Source: Prorocentrum cordatum (Eukaryota; Sar; Dinophyceae; Prorocentrales; Prorocentraceae). From it: DNA of 64,000 nt. Below, in pieces: positions 28,591-40,420 of this stretch (the stretch's first letter is position 1; each line of letters opens with the position of its first letter). The position numbers and the translations under genes are program-made. The stretch lies in the NCBI GenBank assembly GCA_963575745.1, contig CAUYUJ010021066.1:7501-71500 (forward strand). The letters run 5' to 3'. The notes under the pieces were generated by a model. The model saw only the letters and a program-made list of their open reading frames with translations, was not told where the DNA came from and did not search any database.

Positions 28591-31500
28591 AACTCCTAGC
28601 CGCTTGGCGAGGGCCATCGGCCGCAATATCCAGCTTGACGATCACGAGCTGGAACTGCAGGGCTTTGCTACACCATGACATGTACCTCCGCAGCCAGAAG
28701 ATCTCTTACCTCCGTTCCCTCATCTCCCCCACCACGGTCCTTGGGCTCCAAGAAGTTCACGGGACCCTGGCGGAGGCTGAGGATATGATGTGCCAGATCC
28801 ACAAGAAATGCTATATGTTCCACTCCTTTGCCCCGCGGGTCTGCGCCGCTTGCGAGACGCAGAATATTGGGACCAGAGGAGCATGCATGTCGTGTGGGTC
28901 GTCCAGATCTCCGCAGAGCACGAATGTTGGCGGCCTGCTGACATTCTTTCCTGATTTGGGTGCTCAAGTTTCCTTCCAAGTTAAAGAACTGGTTCCAGGC
29001 TGTGTGTTGAACGTGGTTGCGAGCTTTGGCGAGTCTGGGGGCTGCTGGCTATCGCACTACAATGTTCACAATTTTGGGCTCTCCAGGGATGAGAAAAGGA
29101 AGGTTACCCAAGCGATCGACCTCGAGTTTCAGCTAGCGAAGTGTGCTCCTGAGCGCGCTCTCGTCGTGGTCGCTGGCGATTTCAATATCAGCAATACCCC
29201 GCCGTCACCCTCGACGCCTGGAGGTGAGTTTCGCGGCAATTCTGGATTCCTCGAGTGGAGAGCTCGCCGGGGCCCTGTTTGGCAGGCACTGCTCAGCAAG
29301 ATGGATGAGGTTGAGCAACCCGACCCAACTCATTATTGCTTGGCAAATGACTCCACGAACATCATAGAGCGGATCTTTGTGTCTTTCCCAGGGTGGGGCT
29401 TGATTCAATTGGATGCATTGGGGGGGGGCACCGTAATGCGTCGTCGAAACCATCTGCCATCGGGACCTCTCGGACCACGCCCCTGTCTCCGTCGACCTCA
29501 AGAGTACCCCGCAGACCCCAGAGCAAGATCGCCCCATCCCCAAAGAGCTCTTTGGCACCCCGTACTTCAGGGACTTCATGGAGGCCCACCTGAAGGCCGT
29601 GTCTTGGGAAGGCTTATCTCCGCCGCTGAAGGTAGAATCATTCAAGTATCTTATGAAGGAGCCATATTCGCACGTAATGCTATTCTTCATCATGACCCGT
29701 CCTCGAGACTTGGTCGGACCATTCTGTGCCGAAGCATCGCCCGTGCTGTCTGGAGGCAAGATGCGAAGCTAGGCTCCATCCTTCTGCAGGCGCATTCGAG
29801 TGCACGTGCTGTTCTAGTCTACGACGTGTGCAGCGGACGTCTTTGGCTTCTCGATCCTGATAAGTTTGCAGCGGACCTTGACCAGCTGCAGACGGCGGAC
29901 TTAGAGGCCCAACAAAACACCATCAAAGAGAATCTCAATGAGAAGACCCCTGAGAAGCTCCGTCGTAAACGTCGCCAACAGCTTCGCCGCCTTCAAAAAC
30001 GGGCTGCGATTTGGGCGCCCTTCGACCGCCGTCTGCACTTGAAAGGTATCCGTCTAGGTGGGGAAGTGGCGACGACGCCCGAATCCATGTCCTCGGCGAT
30101 CTGCAGCTACTGGGGTGACGTCTTTGGCCCCAAGCAGGTGCTCCAAGGTCCCGCTGATCAATGCCTGACCCGTTTCGGAGGCAATCTCGACTTCTCGGAT
30201 ATCCCCCACCGGCCCTCTCAGGCACCAGAGTCCGATTGAGGACCTTGGAGGACTGCGCACCTGGACCCGATCGGCTTCCGTGCGCTGCGTGGCGCTTTGC
30301 ACTTCAGACAGCGGAGCTGCTGGATGAATATCTTTGGTGGATCTTGGATGGGAGCTCCCCGTTATCGAGTTTTAACGATATGTTGGGCATATTCATACCT
30401 AAGGGAGAGGAGGAAGGGGATGCAGGAGGAGCCGCCCGCGACGCCCAGTCGCTCCGCCCGCCCGGCTTGAAGAATTCGGAGAACAAGATTCTCACTAGCC
30501 TGGTGGTGCGCCCGTTTTCGGTCAAGATGGCCGAGGTCAGTTGTCGGCTCCAGAGGGGGTTCGCGGTCGGCGGGCAGTTCGGAGAGAACATCATCGAAAT
30601 AGACACCTACGCTCGACTCGCCTCGATGCCAGACCAGGCCGAAACCAACCTCCCCGCCGTCGTCTCGTACGATTTCGCTCAGGCCTTCCCCTCTGCGGCG
30701 CACTCCTGGACGCACAAAGTTTTTAAGAAAATGAATCTCCCTGGGCCCCTGGAGCGGTTCTTCTGGATCCTCTATCAGAATGTTCACTGCTTTGGGTCCC
30801 TCGGCGGAGCTACGGTGTGGCTCTTCACCATCTGGTCAGGTATCATTCAAGGGTGCCCTGCTAGCGGTGCTTTGTTTGCTGCAAGGTTGAATCCGTTCCT
30901 GCTGGACTTCGAGCGGAGCTTCGTTGGCATGTCGCGGGGTGTGATCCTCGCTTGCGCAGGTGACATCGGCGGGGTGATCATGCGACTGAAGTACCTGACC
31001 GTCCTCTTCCGAATCTTCAGCTGGGCCCAGCGGCTGGCCGCGCTCATATTGAAAACGTGCAAATGCTTCATCACCCCGCTCTGTGGCCCGTTCAGTGAGG
31101 AGCTAGCGTCAGTGTACCGTCGAGCTCTGGAGGAGTTCGTTCCGTCTTGGGCTGATTTTGTGATTGTCCCGAACCTGAAGTACCTGGGGATGTGGGTGGG
31201 CCCGAACTCCTTTGCAAAATCATGGGCGGGGCCTCTAGGGAAATGGCGGGAAAGAGGACACCTACTAGCTGGAGCTAACACGCCAACCGCTCTTGCTGCA
31301 GTTCTCTATAACAACTGGTGCGCGACGGTGCCGACGTATGTTGCACAGTTGTTATTTCCCCCCGTGAAGTTACTGGGGCAGGAGGTGGCGATGCTGGCTC
31401 GGATCTTCCACTTCCCGCACTGCGCCCTCAGTCGGACTGGATGGTTTGGGATGAGCAAGTGGGGGGGCCCGAAACTTGCGTGCGCCACCCTCGGCGCCTA

Positions 31501-32326
31501 CGCCGCGCACGGCAGAGCTGCTCTCTCTACCTTTGCGACGTGCTGGCCCCCTCTCGCCCGCCGGCTTCGTGAACAGGCCATCCGCAAGCTCCCGATCGTG
31601 GGCGTGCTGAGGGGGGAGTGGTCTCCGACTTGGTGGGGGGGACCTGCGTTGTGTCAGAGGCTCCAAGAGGCTGCCAGAGGCTTTCCTGAGAACCCGAAGC
31701 TGGCTCATTTTCTTCCTGGATATTCCGAGGTCCACCGTCTGAGTTCTGAGGCCGCAGTGCTTAGTCGAGCTGGTCGGCGCCCCCCGCGCTTGAGGATCCA
31801 ACGTGCCCTCCAGGCCTCAGCGACGGCCATCCTTTTTCCGTCGGACGCCTTGCGGTTTCTCTTTCTTCGGAGGCCCCGAAGTTGGTTCCCCGAGCTTGAA
31901 GAAAAGATCTTCCGTGTAGATTGGGGCGCCGTCAGCCAAAATATGTGCCGAATGAAAGTATCGCACGCGTTCGCCATGCTCTGCACTCTGTCAAAAGCAT
32001 GGTTGACCCAGCAACGGTTTCAGCAGATCGGGTCGACTTGTGTAGTTGGCTGTGCCCAACCCGACTGCATGCGACACTGCTGGCGATGCCCTGTCTTGGC
32101 GGAGCTAGTAACCACTATCGTTGTGGAGGGGGCGGTGGAGCCTGGGTGGGATGGGATCGACAAACTAGGGCTCTTGGCACCGTCGGCCCAGAGGTTCGAG
32201 GTGCCCGTTGCTTTCTGTCTTCTTTGCGCACAGTTGCGAGCCAGACGTGCTCGCCTCCTCAGGCCTCTGACCAGGAGTGAGGCCGAAGCCCTCGCCCAGG
32301 TCGCGCGCGCCCAGCTGTGGCGCTAG
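28591..32326 (+). pseudogene. Retrotransposon ORF2: endonuclease-reverse transcriptase, frameshifted
   Basis: The endonuclease part shows TSWNCRALLH (28644-28673), the catalytic-Glu motif LQEVHG (about 28746-28763) and VVAGDFNIS (about 29167-29193). The SDHAPV motif follows near 29470-29487, but in another frame. RT motifs are APGPDRLP (30256-30279), motif A VSYDFAQAFPSA (30663-30698), motif B IIQGCPASG (30842-30868), motif C at 30950-30970, and LKYLGMWVG (31175-31201). The C-terminus has a Cys/His cluster, CVVGCAQPDCMRHCWRC (about 32040-32090), like the CCHC end of many LINEs. Frame changes occur near 29420-29455 (beside a nine-G run), near 29660 and near 30230. Motif C reads CAGDIG where active enzymes have xADD, so the first catalytic Asp is Gly. 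No clean ORF2 ATG is seen near 28600. Confidence 0.8.
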
Positions 32327-32369
32327 GGGGGCGCGGCCGCGGCGGAAACCGAGGCGCCGCGGCCACGCG

Positions 32370-32409
32370 CGAGGAGGAGGGGGAGGAGGAGGAGGAGGAG
32401 GAGGAGGAG

Positions 32410-32441
<32 letters not shown>

Positions 32442-32483
32442 GGGGGAGGAGGAGGAGGAGGAGGAGGAGGAGGAGGAGGAGGA
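32370..32483. repeat. (GGA)n array at the retrotransposon 3' end
   Basis: GGA array beginning about 44 bp after the RT stop codon, in the same orientation as the array at the element's 5' end. Confidence 0.95.
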
Positions 32484-32555
32484 CAAGTCGCCACGGAGCG
32501 CGCGGGGGCGGCCGGCGTGCTTCCTGGGGGCCAGCCTCGGGCCTCGGGGCCATCC

Positions 32556-33005
32556 ATGAAGGGCTCTCCTCGGAGGCAGGGCCCTTCAGCTGATGCCGCC
32601 AGTCGTGCATTCAGTCGGCGAGACACGAAGCACGGCGATCCCTTGACCTCCCTGCCGTCCAACGCCAGTCTTCCATGCATCATGGCGCTGCTGATCCGAG
32701 CCTGGCGGGAGACGCGGTCGGGGGTAAAGTGTGGGCACGCGAGCGGATCTAATTCAACCAACCTGCGCTTCTGGCGGCGCGCTTTGAACTGCCAGACGCC
32801 CCCGCACCTCCGCACCGCGTTGATGGACATGGCCCAGGTTGCGCGCCCTCGCCCGGGAGCCGACATCATGGGCATCTTTACGCGGCGCACCAGGAAAGCC
32901 AACACTTACATGTTCGAGGCCCGCGCTGCCGCATGGTGGGTCGCTCAAGCACCTCGGGCAGTCACTCAGTTTCGGCGCCGCAGCACAGGCAGAAAGAACA
33001 CGTAG
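32556..33005 (+). CDS. Hypothetical 149-aa frame, unrecognised
   Basis: ATG at 32556 (MKGSPRRQGPSADAAS) to a TAG at 33003-33005. Composition is protein-like and basic, with segments such as MALLIRAWRETRSGVKCGHA and KANTYMFEARAAAWWVAQ. No domain is recognised. It begins soon after the GGA array and could be a gene fragment or the remains of another insertion. The reverse strand is also partly open, so coding status is uncertain. Confidence 0.3.
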   Translation: MKGSPRRQGPSADAASRAFSRRDTKHGDPLTSLPSNASLPCIMALLIRAWRETRSGVKCGHASGSNSTNLRFWRRALNCQTPPHLRTALMDMAQVARPRPGADIMGIFTRRTRKANTYMFEARAAAWWVAQAPRAVTQFRRRSTGRKNT

Positions 33006-33281
33006 CCACATCAAAGCTGCGTGGGCGACCTCCTAAAGTGCAGACGGGAGCTCACGAGCACACGCTTTGCAGCACGTGTTCACCTGCGTCTTTGCACCGA
33101 CTATCCTTTCTGGTTTGGCCCCGTGGACAGTGACGGCGACAGTCCGCCGGCAACTGTAGAGCACTCAGCGCCACCTTCTCCGCGTGATCGCGAACGTTCC
33201 GAGAAGGGCGACGGCGGAGACGCGCACCTCTGGCATCAACGCCTTGATCCATCGCGCCTTGGGCCCCCAACAGACGCATCT

Positions 33282-33282
<1 letters not shown>

Positions 33283-33315
<33 letters not shown>

Positions 33316-33325
33316 ATATATATCG
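33283..33325. repeat. (AT)n microsatellite
   Basis: TATATA run with short TCTATATATATCG interruptions at its end. Confidence 0.9.
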
Positions 33326-33385
33326 ATGGGCAGCACTGGCTCCCCAGACGCGATCCCACACATCTCGATGAGCAGAGCCAGCGCT

Positions 33386-33456
33386 GGCGTTCAAGGTTGA
33401 GCGATCCACGCTGTGTCAGAAATTAGCGCAGAAGTCGTCGCGACGCGAACCTGCCC
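33386..33456. mobile_element. Truncated relative of the MITE at 42378
   Basis: GGCGTTCAAGGTTGA, then GCGATCC, GTGTCA, GTCG and CGCGAACCTGCC appear in the same order as the right half of the element at 42378-42569. The left half is missing. Confidence 0.55.
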
Positions 33457-33476
33457 CATGCTTCTCGCGCTGGCAG

Positions 33477-33480
<4 letters not shown>

Positions 33481-33510
<30 letters not shown>
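33481..33510. repeat. Poly(C) run
   Basis: Uninterrupted run of about 30 C, likely length-variable or a sequencing artefact boundary. Confidence 0.9.
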
Positions 33511-36500
33511 TTGAAGACGCATCGGAAGCGCGAGGGGCAGCAGGCGCAGCGGGGGCACGGGGGGCATCGCCGCCATCACCCACTGGGTCGGGAAGCTATA
33601 GCTCGGCCGCGATGCGTTCGAGGTGCTGGGCGCGCTCGCCGCGCATCTTGTCGGCCGCGACCTTCGCCCGCTCGAACAGCCCGTCCTTGTCTTCAGCCAA
33701 CAACTTACGTTTTGCTTGATTGCGAACGCCGTGCCAAGCTTGCCGTCCAAAGTGTCTGACACCGAAAAGACTCGGCCACGACGCGCTCGTGCTTGACCTG
33801 CGCCGTGCCCAGCTGCGACGGCAAGGACAAAGGACTTATGATTGCCCTCAGCTCCTTGCGCATCCAGCTTCCACGAGCTTCCACGAGCTCCTTGCGCATC
33901 CACGAGCTCCAGTGCGGCCAGAACCTAGGAATGCCCCTCACATTTTGATGCAGCCAGTTGTGCGCGTTCTGACTGACGAAGTTTTGAGGCGAGCAGACGG
34001 GAACTTGCGCGCGACGGAGCCCAGCCTCTCTTGAGACGAATACGGCCGATGACTGGCCTCCTCTGATGACTGGTCTCCTCTGCGATTCAAAAGTGCCGCG
34101 AGCTGATCAACTGCACGCGGACATGTAGCAGCAAGCTGTTGACTAGGTGGACTGCAATTTTGCTGATGATGTCCTCCACCTTCGCGCTTGGCTTCCGATC
34201 CTTTTGTGGCAACATGTCCCCTGGGACACGAGTGCCTTATAGTGTTTGCGCCATGACCAAGACGACAAAGTCCTTACCATTTCCCCATGATCAAGAAGCC
34301 CAGCGAGCACTGACATCCTCCCGCCACTCCGACTGGACATCTGATGCATCCTACAATTCAAGCCCAGCGTAGAGGGGAAGTCCATAGGAACGCCCCGTGC
34401 CCGCTGCGCGCCTCCTGTGGCCCAGCGGGCCATGGACAACGCGCCCGCCAAGAGCGCCTGAAGCGCCAGCCCCAGGAGCGCCGCCTCCTCGCGCCATGAC
34501 GGACGTCGAGAAACGGACTGTTGGGGAGAAGAGAATCGGAGCAACCACTCGGCGCCAACTGCGTTCGCATTCGGGCGCCCGCGCGGGCCAGAACAGCTCA
34601 GCCCGCTTAGGACGAAGAGCCGGCCGCAGGGGAAAAGGGCCCGGACCCCTAGGGGCCCCGCCTAGAAAAGCTCAGAACCCTCCGGCGCCTGGGCGCGTCG
34701 CCGCGGCGTCGTCCAGTAGAGCCGCTTGGTGGGGATTCGTCGGGCCGTCGGACGCGGAGGGTGCGCTCGGGTTCTGATTTTCCAGTGGAAGTGGCGCCAG
34801 GTCCCAGGATCTTTGTTGCCCTTCTCTCGGGGGGGCCCCGGGCGACTTCAGGGTGGTCAGTGAGAAGCGCGGGGGATCCTCGGCTGTCGCCTACGACGGC
34901 TGCGATTGCTCACGCTGCCATCTGCTTTTTGACGAGGGGGCAGTGACTCTCGGCATTCTTGTTGAATTGGTGGAGGCTGTGGGCAAGCTTTCAGGGCAGC
35001 TCGGCGCCGTCCTGTTTGCCCTACTCTTGGAACCTTTTGGTGGTCGCAGACCGAATGGGGGCGTCGCTCTCGTGGCGCGTGGCGCGGGGGCGTCTTCGTC
35101 GCCCCCGTGCCCTATCATGGGGGCAGACACGTCCCCTTCGGCATTGGGCTGCCGGAGCACTTCGCGGCGCTTCAGGCGCGGTCTGGGGGCGCGCTTGTCC
35201 GGGCGGAGTGTGGGGGGGTCTTTTTGACGGGAAGTCCTCGCTGGCGTTTCTTTGCGGCACGCTTGCCCATTATGGGGCGATCGATTTGGATGTCCATGTG
35301 GCATCCGTTTCCATGGGGTGGCCGGCGACGGATCAGATTGCCCCCCTTCCCCCCGTCGCAGCGCGGCCATGAGCTCGTCGCCGGCCCTCGGGGAGCTCGG
35401 CGGAAGGGTGGCGGAAGCGGACCACGCCTTAGGCGCAGGCGACAGTGCTGGAGCTTCTGCTCGCGTGCCTGGGCGCGACTCCGAGCTCAGGTTTAGGTTG
35501 GCGCTTCTGTGTGGGCAGGCTAGGCGCCTCGAGCGGCAGACATGTGGCGCCGGCGTCTCGGGGGTCATCGGACAAGTTCTCCTGGCTATGAGGTTGCAGG
35601 CTTTTTAGGCGACCGTTCCCTCCCGGAAGGTCTCTCGCTGGCGTCGGCGCGCTGTCGGGCGATCCGCTTTGGCGGGCAGACATGCGGCTTGCCACGCTGC
35701 GCATTTGCCACTGGCCCCTCTCTCTTCCGGAGCCCGAGGGAAGTTGGCTTTGTGCGTCTCCACCTCCCCTGCGGTCGGCGCGTTCCAGCCCAATGTTCGC
35801 GCCAGCCCGGAGGGGCTGGGTCCGAGCCTCTTCGCGTGGAGCCATATGCGCGGCCGGCGAGGCTGCGGGGCGCGGCCGTCTGGCCAGGGAGATTTGCCCT
35901 GGCGCATAGCCGCTTCTGACCCGCGCGCGGAGGCCGCTCGCGCGGAACTGTCGCCCGCTCCGTCGAGTCTTGCCGCGCCCAGCCGCAGAAGGCGTCGATG
36001 CTTTGAAGCGCGCTTGGCGCGCTCGAGACCGACGGCCCCGGGGCCCCCGTCAATCGGGGGATTTCGTGGCCATTCCTGTATTGGCTGCAGTATAACAGCC
36101 GGCGCGCCGGCTGCATTTCCCTCCCGCTTCCGCGGCGCGCCCGGCATGGCGGCGGCGCGCCCAGAGGGCCGCGAGCTCAAGCCTCGGGCGGGCAGCCCTG
36201 GGGCTCTGGGCAACAAGTCGGCGGGGATGGAGAACGCCGACGACGGCCAGCCCGTCGACCCCTCGGACCCGGATGCGGACCTGGCGGAAGAGGTCGGCAT
36301 GAGACGAAGAGTGCAAAGGAGGCGATGGAAGTCAGGGAGCAAGCGACGGCGGCAAAGCAGGCGGCGTTCGATGCGAGGCACGCCGCCGCTTCTGTCGAGC
36401 AGGAGGCGCAAATATTCAAAACGCATGCGGTTGCCAAGGGCAACTTCCAGGAGGTCACGAGGGGGTGTGGCAACTACGTGACAGGGGGGAGGTGGAGACC

Positions 36501-36804
36501 ACGATGATGGGTGCGATGAAGACCATGGCCATCGCAAACCGCAGCGCAACCGGCAAGCACGCGTCCAGATCCTCTACTTCAGTGTTGGTCGCTGGGGGTT
36601 CCAGGGCTGTATGCGACGGCCTCAGAGTGGGCGATGATAGAGGCGGCGCCACTCGGAGTCTATAGGAAGGACAAGGATGGCGAGATGTCCCAAGGCTTGC
36701 ACGTCGCAGGGTCCTGCGATCCAGACGGGGAATTTCACCCGGCAGCAGCGAGAGCCCGTCGGCGGGATTTCGGGGGCGTGGCCGGCGGCGCCCAGGAGTT
36801 TCGA
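33511..36804. other. GC-rich intergenic, weak coding hints only
   Basis: No gene can be assigned across 3.3 kb. Coding-like fragments exist without recognisable domains. A minus-strand stretch around 33598-33720 reads AKRKLLAEDKDGLFERAKVA and continues to a stop. A plus-strand stretch at 36325-36507 reads EVREQATAAKQAAFDARHAA, helix-forming and Ala-rich. Long antisense frames at 34891-35568 and 35605-36549 are Arg/Pro/Ala-rich products of GC-rich DNA. The helical fragment just upstream of the RT relic at 36805 might be an ORF1 remnant. Confidence 0.35.
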
Positions 36805-37975
36805 CGATCGGGACCTGGAACGTTTAGGGTTTAACCTATCTGGTTACCGAATTAATGCGTAAGTATATACATTCGAATTACAAAAATGACGCGCTGCGCA
36901 TTCAAGAGAGGAGAATCGCGAGAGCCACTCGGGAACGAATTGCCGGGCGATTTGGGGGATATCGCAGGAACAGAAGTTGGCGACACTCTTCGCGGCTTGA
37001 AGAATAACACGGCCTGTGGGCCTTACGGCGTGAATAGCGAATGCTGGCGCGCCGTTGCCAACGAGGCAGAAGGGCTCACCTGGCTGTCGCGCGCGCAACG
37101 AATGTTGGCTACAAGGGGGCATCGACGAGGACTGGCGCTTCGCAAACGTGATGGCCCTGCGCGAGATGGGCGACGTCACGTTCTGCGACAATTGCCAGCT
37201 CATCAGTCTCGTTTGCGTAACCTACAATCTTTTTGCAACCGTCATATTGAAGAGACTGCAGCGGGCAGGGGCGGGGCGGCGGCTCGCGAACACGCAGTTC
37301 GGCTTCCGCGCTGGCCAGGGCACCAGCAACACCATCTTCATGGTTCGCCGTCGCATAGGTCTGGAATTAGCTTGGGGGCCAGGGCAAATCGGCATGGTGG
37401 CCCTAGACTGGCAGAAAGCGTTTGACTCTATCAACGTGGATGCGCTCATGGTGGCCTTCCGCCGGTTTGGGCTACCTGAGAAGTATGTTCGCATGGTGCA
37501 GCACATTTATCTGGAACGTCATTTCAGAGTGATCGACGGCGACGCATCGAGTCGGGCACCCGAGAGCAAAAGTCTGGCATTTCTCAAGGGTGCCCGCTGT
37601 CCCCGATCTCGTTCGCGATGTCCATGACAGCGATCGCCCGCGATGCGTCTGCCAGAGTTTCGCCGGAGGTCAGGGGGGATCTCGATGCTGGGTGCATGGA
37701 TTGTATCCCATGCGCAGATGACGCCCTCCTGGCAGGGCGCAGCCCAACCTGACTGCCAGAAATGTTTGATTATGTTGCGCACGTGGGCGGTTTCTACGGC
37801 ATGTCGCTTCACTGGTCAAAATTCCAGCTGGTTGGAGCGAGGAGGAGTTCTCTTCTCCGGGCGCCGACCGAGGACGCTATCCGCTATCCCGATGGAGGAC
37901 ATCATGACTTTTTCGGGCATGAGATCTACGCGGCCAGCCGGATCATGCCGGGGCTATCTCGCAAGCTGGGATAAG
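36805..37975 (+). pseudogene. Second LINE-type reverse transcriptase relic
   Basis: An endonuclease-start-like TWNV followed by a stop lies at 36813-36827. The text then jumps to RT, so most of the endonuclease is missing. In order there follow LKNNTACGPYGVNSECW (about 36996-37046), then a frame change. Next are REMGDVTFCDN (near 37160), NTQFGFRAGQGTSN (about 37290-37331) and motif A ALDWQKAFDSIN (37400-37435). A second frame change leads to QGCPLSP (37585-37605) and an intact CADDALLAG motif C (37711-37737). A TGA at 37750 interrupts the frame before LHWSKFQLVGARR (near 37807-37845). At least two frameshifts and two stops make it a pseudogene. Its motif C and sequence differ from the element at 27115, so it is another LINE lineage. 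Confidence 0.7.
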
Positions 37976-38014
37976 GGTGGGGGGCTTCGCAGGATTGACC
38001 AGGCCAGGGAGCCA

Positions 38015-38019
<5 letters not shown>

Positions 38020-38063
<44 letters not shown>
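38020..38063. repeat. (CT)n microsatellite
   Basis: CT dinucleotide array with one TCTT interruption, just downstream of the RT relic. Confidence 0.9.
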
Positions 38064-38066
<3 letters not shown>

Positions 38067-40102
38067 GTCCAGAAAGCTCAGAATCTTCGACGCCGTCGCA
38101 CTCTCGAAGCTCACGTTCGGCTCGCAGTCCGCGCGGTTGAACGCCGCAGAAACCAGTAAACTTTGAATGGCTGTTATTGTCGCTGCTCGAGATCCATTTT
38201 GCGCATTCCTTCGTCGCGTGTGTCTCGTGCGCCGAAGGCAACGTTACTTCGCGGGGCTGGCTGCCAAACTTTGGACAGGCGTTTGTCGCGGGAGCAACTG
38301 CTGCTCCACGGGCGGGTCGCCCGAGCGCCTGCCGCAGATGTTCTCCGCCGTGATGCATTCGTCCCGAAACCGACAATCCCGGCTTCGCAGCGGCACATCA
38401 GGTGCTTTGGGCGTCCGCGCGACGAGTGGGCGACCGCGGTGCAGAGGGAACCGCTTCGTGCCAATGTGAGTTCTGGCCTTGTGCGTGATCGGCGCGCGTG
38501 GGGGCGCGGCGCTGTGCAGCGCCATGGCTGCTGCGCGCGTCCGCGCGCCCCTGGCGCGCGACTTGCGCGCGTGTTAGGCGACCTACTGGGGGTTTTCCTG
38601 GGCCGCCCGCGCCGCGCGCGCGCGGATTACGCGGGGTGCCTAGGAGAGGTTAGGGGCCCAGAATGCGACTGCTAAGTCTTTGTCTTATACGGCTCCAGAT
38701 CGTGCTAGCGGAGATCATCGCGATTGTTTCCATTGCCAGAGCGTTGCGCAGGCAGTGCTTTCATTTTCCTGCATGATCATGAAGGCCGACGCCTTCGGAG
38801 GTAGTTGATGTCGCGGTCAAGGCCGAAGCCCGCCGATATCTGAACGAAGCTTGACCTGTCAGGCCCACTGAGATGCTCAGCGTTGGCAAACTAATGGGGG
38901 CTGCTAGAGCCTACTGCGTTCTGGTTGACAATGTTCTTCCGTTGTGGCCTGAGCTCTCTCTGCGTAAAAATTCCACATTGGCCTTCTTCCTCTCCCATCA
39001 AGTAGAAGCCAGTCTTCCCGCGCTGCTGGCAGCAGATCGGAGGTTTCTGGAAGTGTAGCGTTTGCCAAGTTGTTCCCAGGGGCGCGTGCTCACCCTGCTC
39101 CTCGTGGATGGAAATGGGGCTCTCCTTCGCTGGATTATTGTTCTGGGCGGGCCCGTCTGGATTTCAAGAGCTTCGAGGAACGCGAACATAGCGGTGCTTC
39201 GCTTTTCTGTTCGGATTCGCCCAGAATGCCTGTTTCGTTTAAGTGCAGGGCGCATGGTTGCTGCGATAGAGCCAGGGGCCTCTTTGTCAGATGTGGCAGA
39301 GCTCCTCAGAGCACAAGGGCATTGCGCTCGTGGTCTCGCATCTGCCGCGGTTTGCATCGTAAGTTCGATTCTGTTTCGGTGGGGCGCGGTTTTCGGGGAG
39401 GGGCGCTGGGCGGCGTTGACTCCCCGGGGCCCTCGCAAGTAACGCCCGCCCCCATTCTGAACGTGTCCGCGATGCTGAACAGCGTCGTGTCAGCACTCAG
39501 GACAGGAAGATAACGAACCCCCCTCTGGTGCGCTGTTCTGCTTCAGGGGGCGTTTTCAGCTCAGACTCGTTCGCTTATTTGTATGCGTCTGTTCTGGTAA
39601 TTCCACTTTCCCGCGTGGAAAGTGGACAATATTTTCTTCGGCCACGTACGGACTGTTCGTGCTGCGACGCAGAGCTGCGACACACAGGCTTCCCTTGCTC
39701 CCGCGGGGTGGAACTGGTGTTGTGGCAGCGCGGCTCCTTCTCATACGCCTCTCGTGCCGCTGTTGTCTGTGCATCCCACGGGTGCATATAGCTGAATTTG
39801 AGTGGTGTCGCCGTCTGAAGCATTGAGCAACGCTTCCTGCATGTTTTCTCGGTCCTGGGGCCCAGCGAGGGCCCTCAGCGGCCCAGCGCTGCGAAACCCT
39901 GCCGCTCTCAGTTTTCCGAGACGTTGGAGGCCTCTGGCAGGTGTCCTGGGTCGGACAGCTCGCGCCGCAAGCCAAACCCAGAACTGACGGCGCCCGCTGG
40001 TGCAGCAGGGGCACTTTGCGCTCAGAGTGGCTGCGCCCTGCCGCGCGCCCCGCCCCAGGACGGCCAGGCCTTTTCGACCGCGCGGCGTTTCGCTGGTTCG
40101 CT
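38064..40102. other. Intergenic, no supported feature
   Basis: About 2 kb with overlapping short frames on both strands. None carries a motif or a clear coding bias. No repeats of note. Confidence 0.4.
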
Positions 40103-40420
40103 GTTCCTCCTCCTCCTCCTCCTACTGTTCCTCTTCCTCCCCCTCCTGCTCCCCCTCCTGCTCCTCCGCTTCTTCCTCCTCCCCCTCCTTCCGTCGTCTT
40201 CATCGTCGCTTTCCGTCTCTTCTTCGTCGTCATTCGTCCTCTTCGTGCTCCTCCGCCTCAATATCCTCCTTGCTCTCCATCATCTTTCTCCTCATCCTCC
40301 TCCTCCTCTTCTCCTCCTCATCCTCTTCCCCCCTCCTTCTTACTCCTCCCTCTCACTTGTCCTCCTCCTCACTTTTTCTTTTCCGCTCCTCCCCGCCCTT
40401 CTCCCTGTCAGGCTCAGGCT
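40103..40420. repeat. Degenerate (TCC)n block
   Basis: Pyrimidine-rich TCC/TTC/CTC block with GTC-rich interruptions around 40190-40250. Confidence 0.85.

Larger units (their letters stand above)
27115..32369 (+). mobile_element. Non-LTR retrotransposon starting with a spliced leader
   Basis: About 5.25 kb. It comprises the SL relic, a ~185-bp leader, ORF1 (27320-28588), an endonuclease-RT ORF2 region (28591-32326) and a short ~43-bp tail before a (GGA)n array. There are no LTRs, integrase or RNase H. The order ORF1 coiled-coil protein, apurinic-type endonuclease, RT and cysteine-rich C-terminus is that of L1-like LINEs. Both ends meet GGA arrays of the same orientation (27027-27114 and 32370-32483), as expected for insertion into a pre-existing GGA array. 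The copy is probably dead: ORF2 needs three frame changes, and the RT catalytic motif has lost its first Asp. Confidence 0.8.

Noticed and set aside
33001-33022. Possible further spliced-leader relic (CGTAGCCACATCAAAG)
   Set aside because: Only the first eight bases after the initial C match DinoSL; the rest is no better than chance, and it lies after, not before, a frame.
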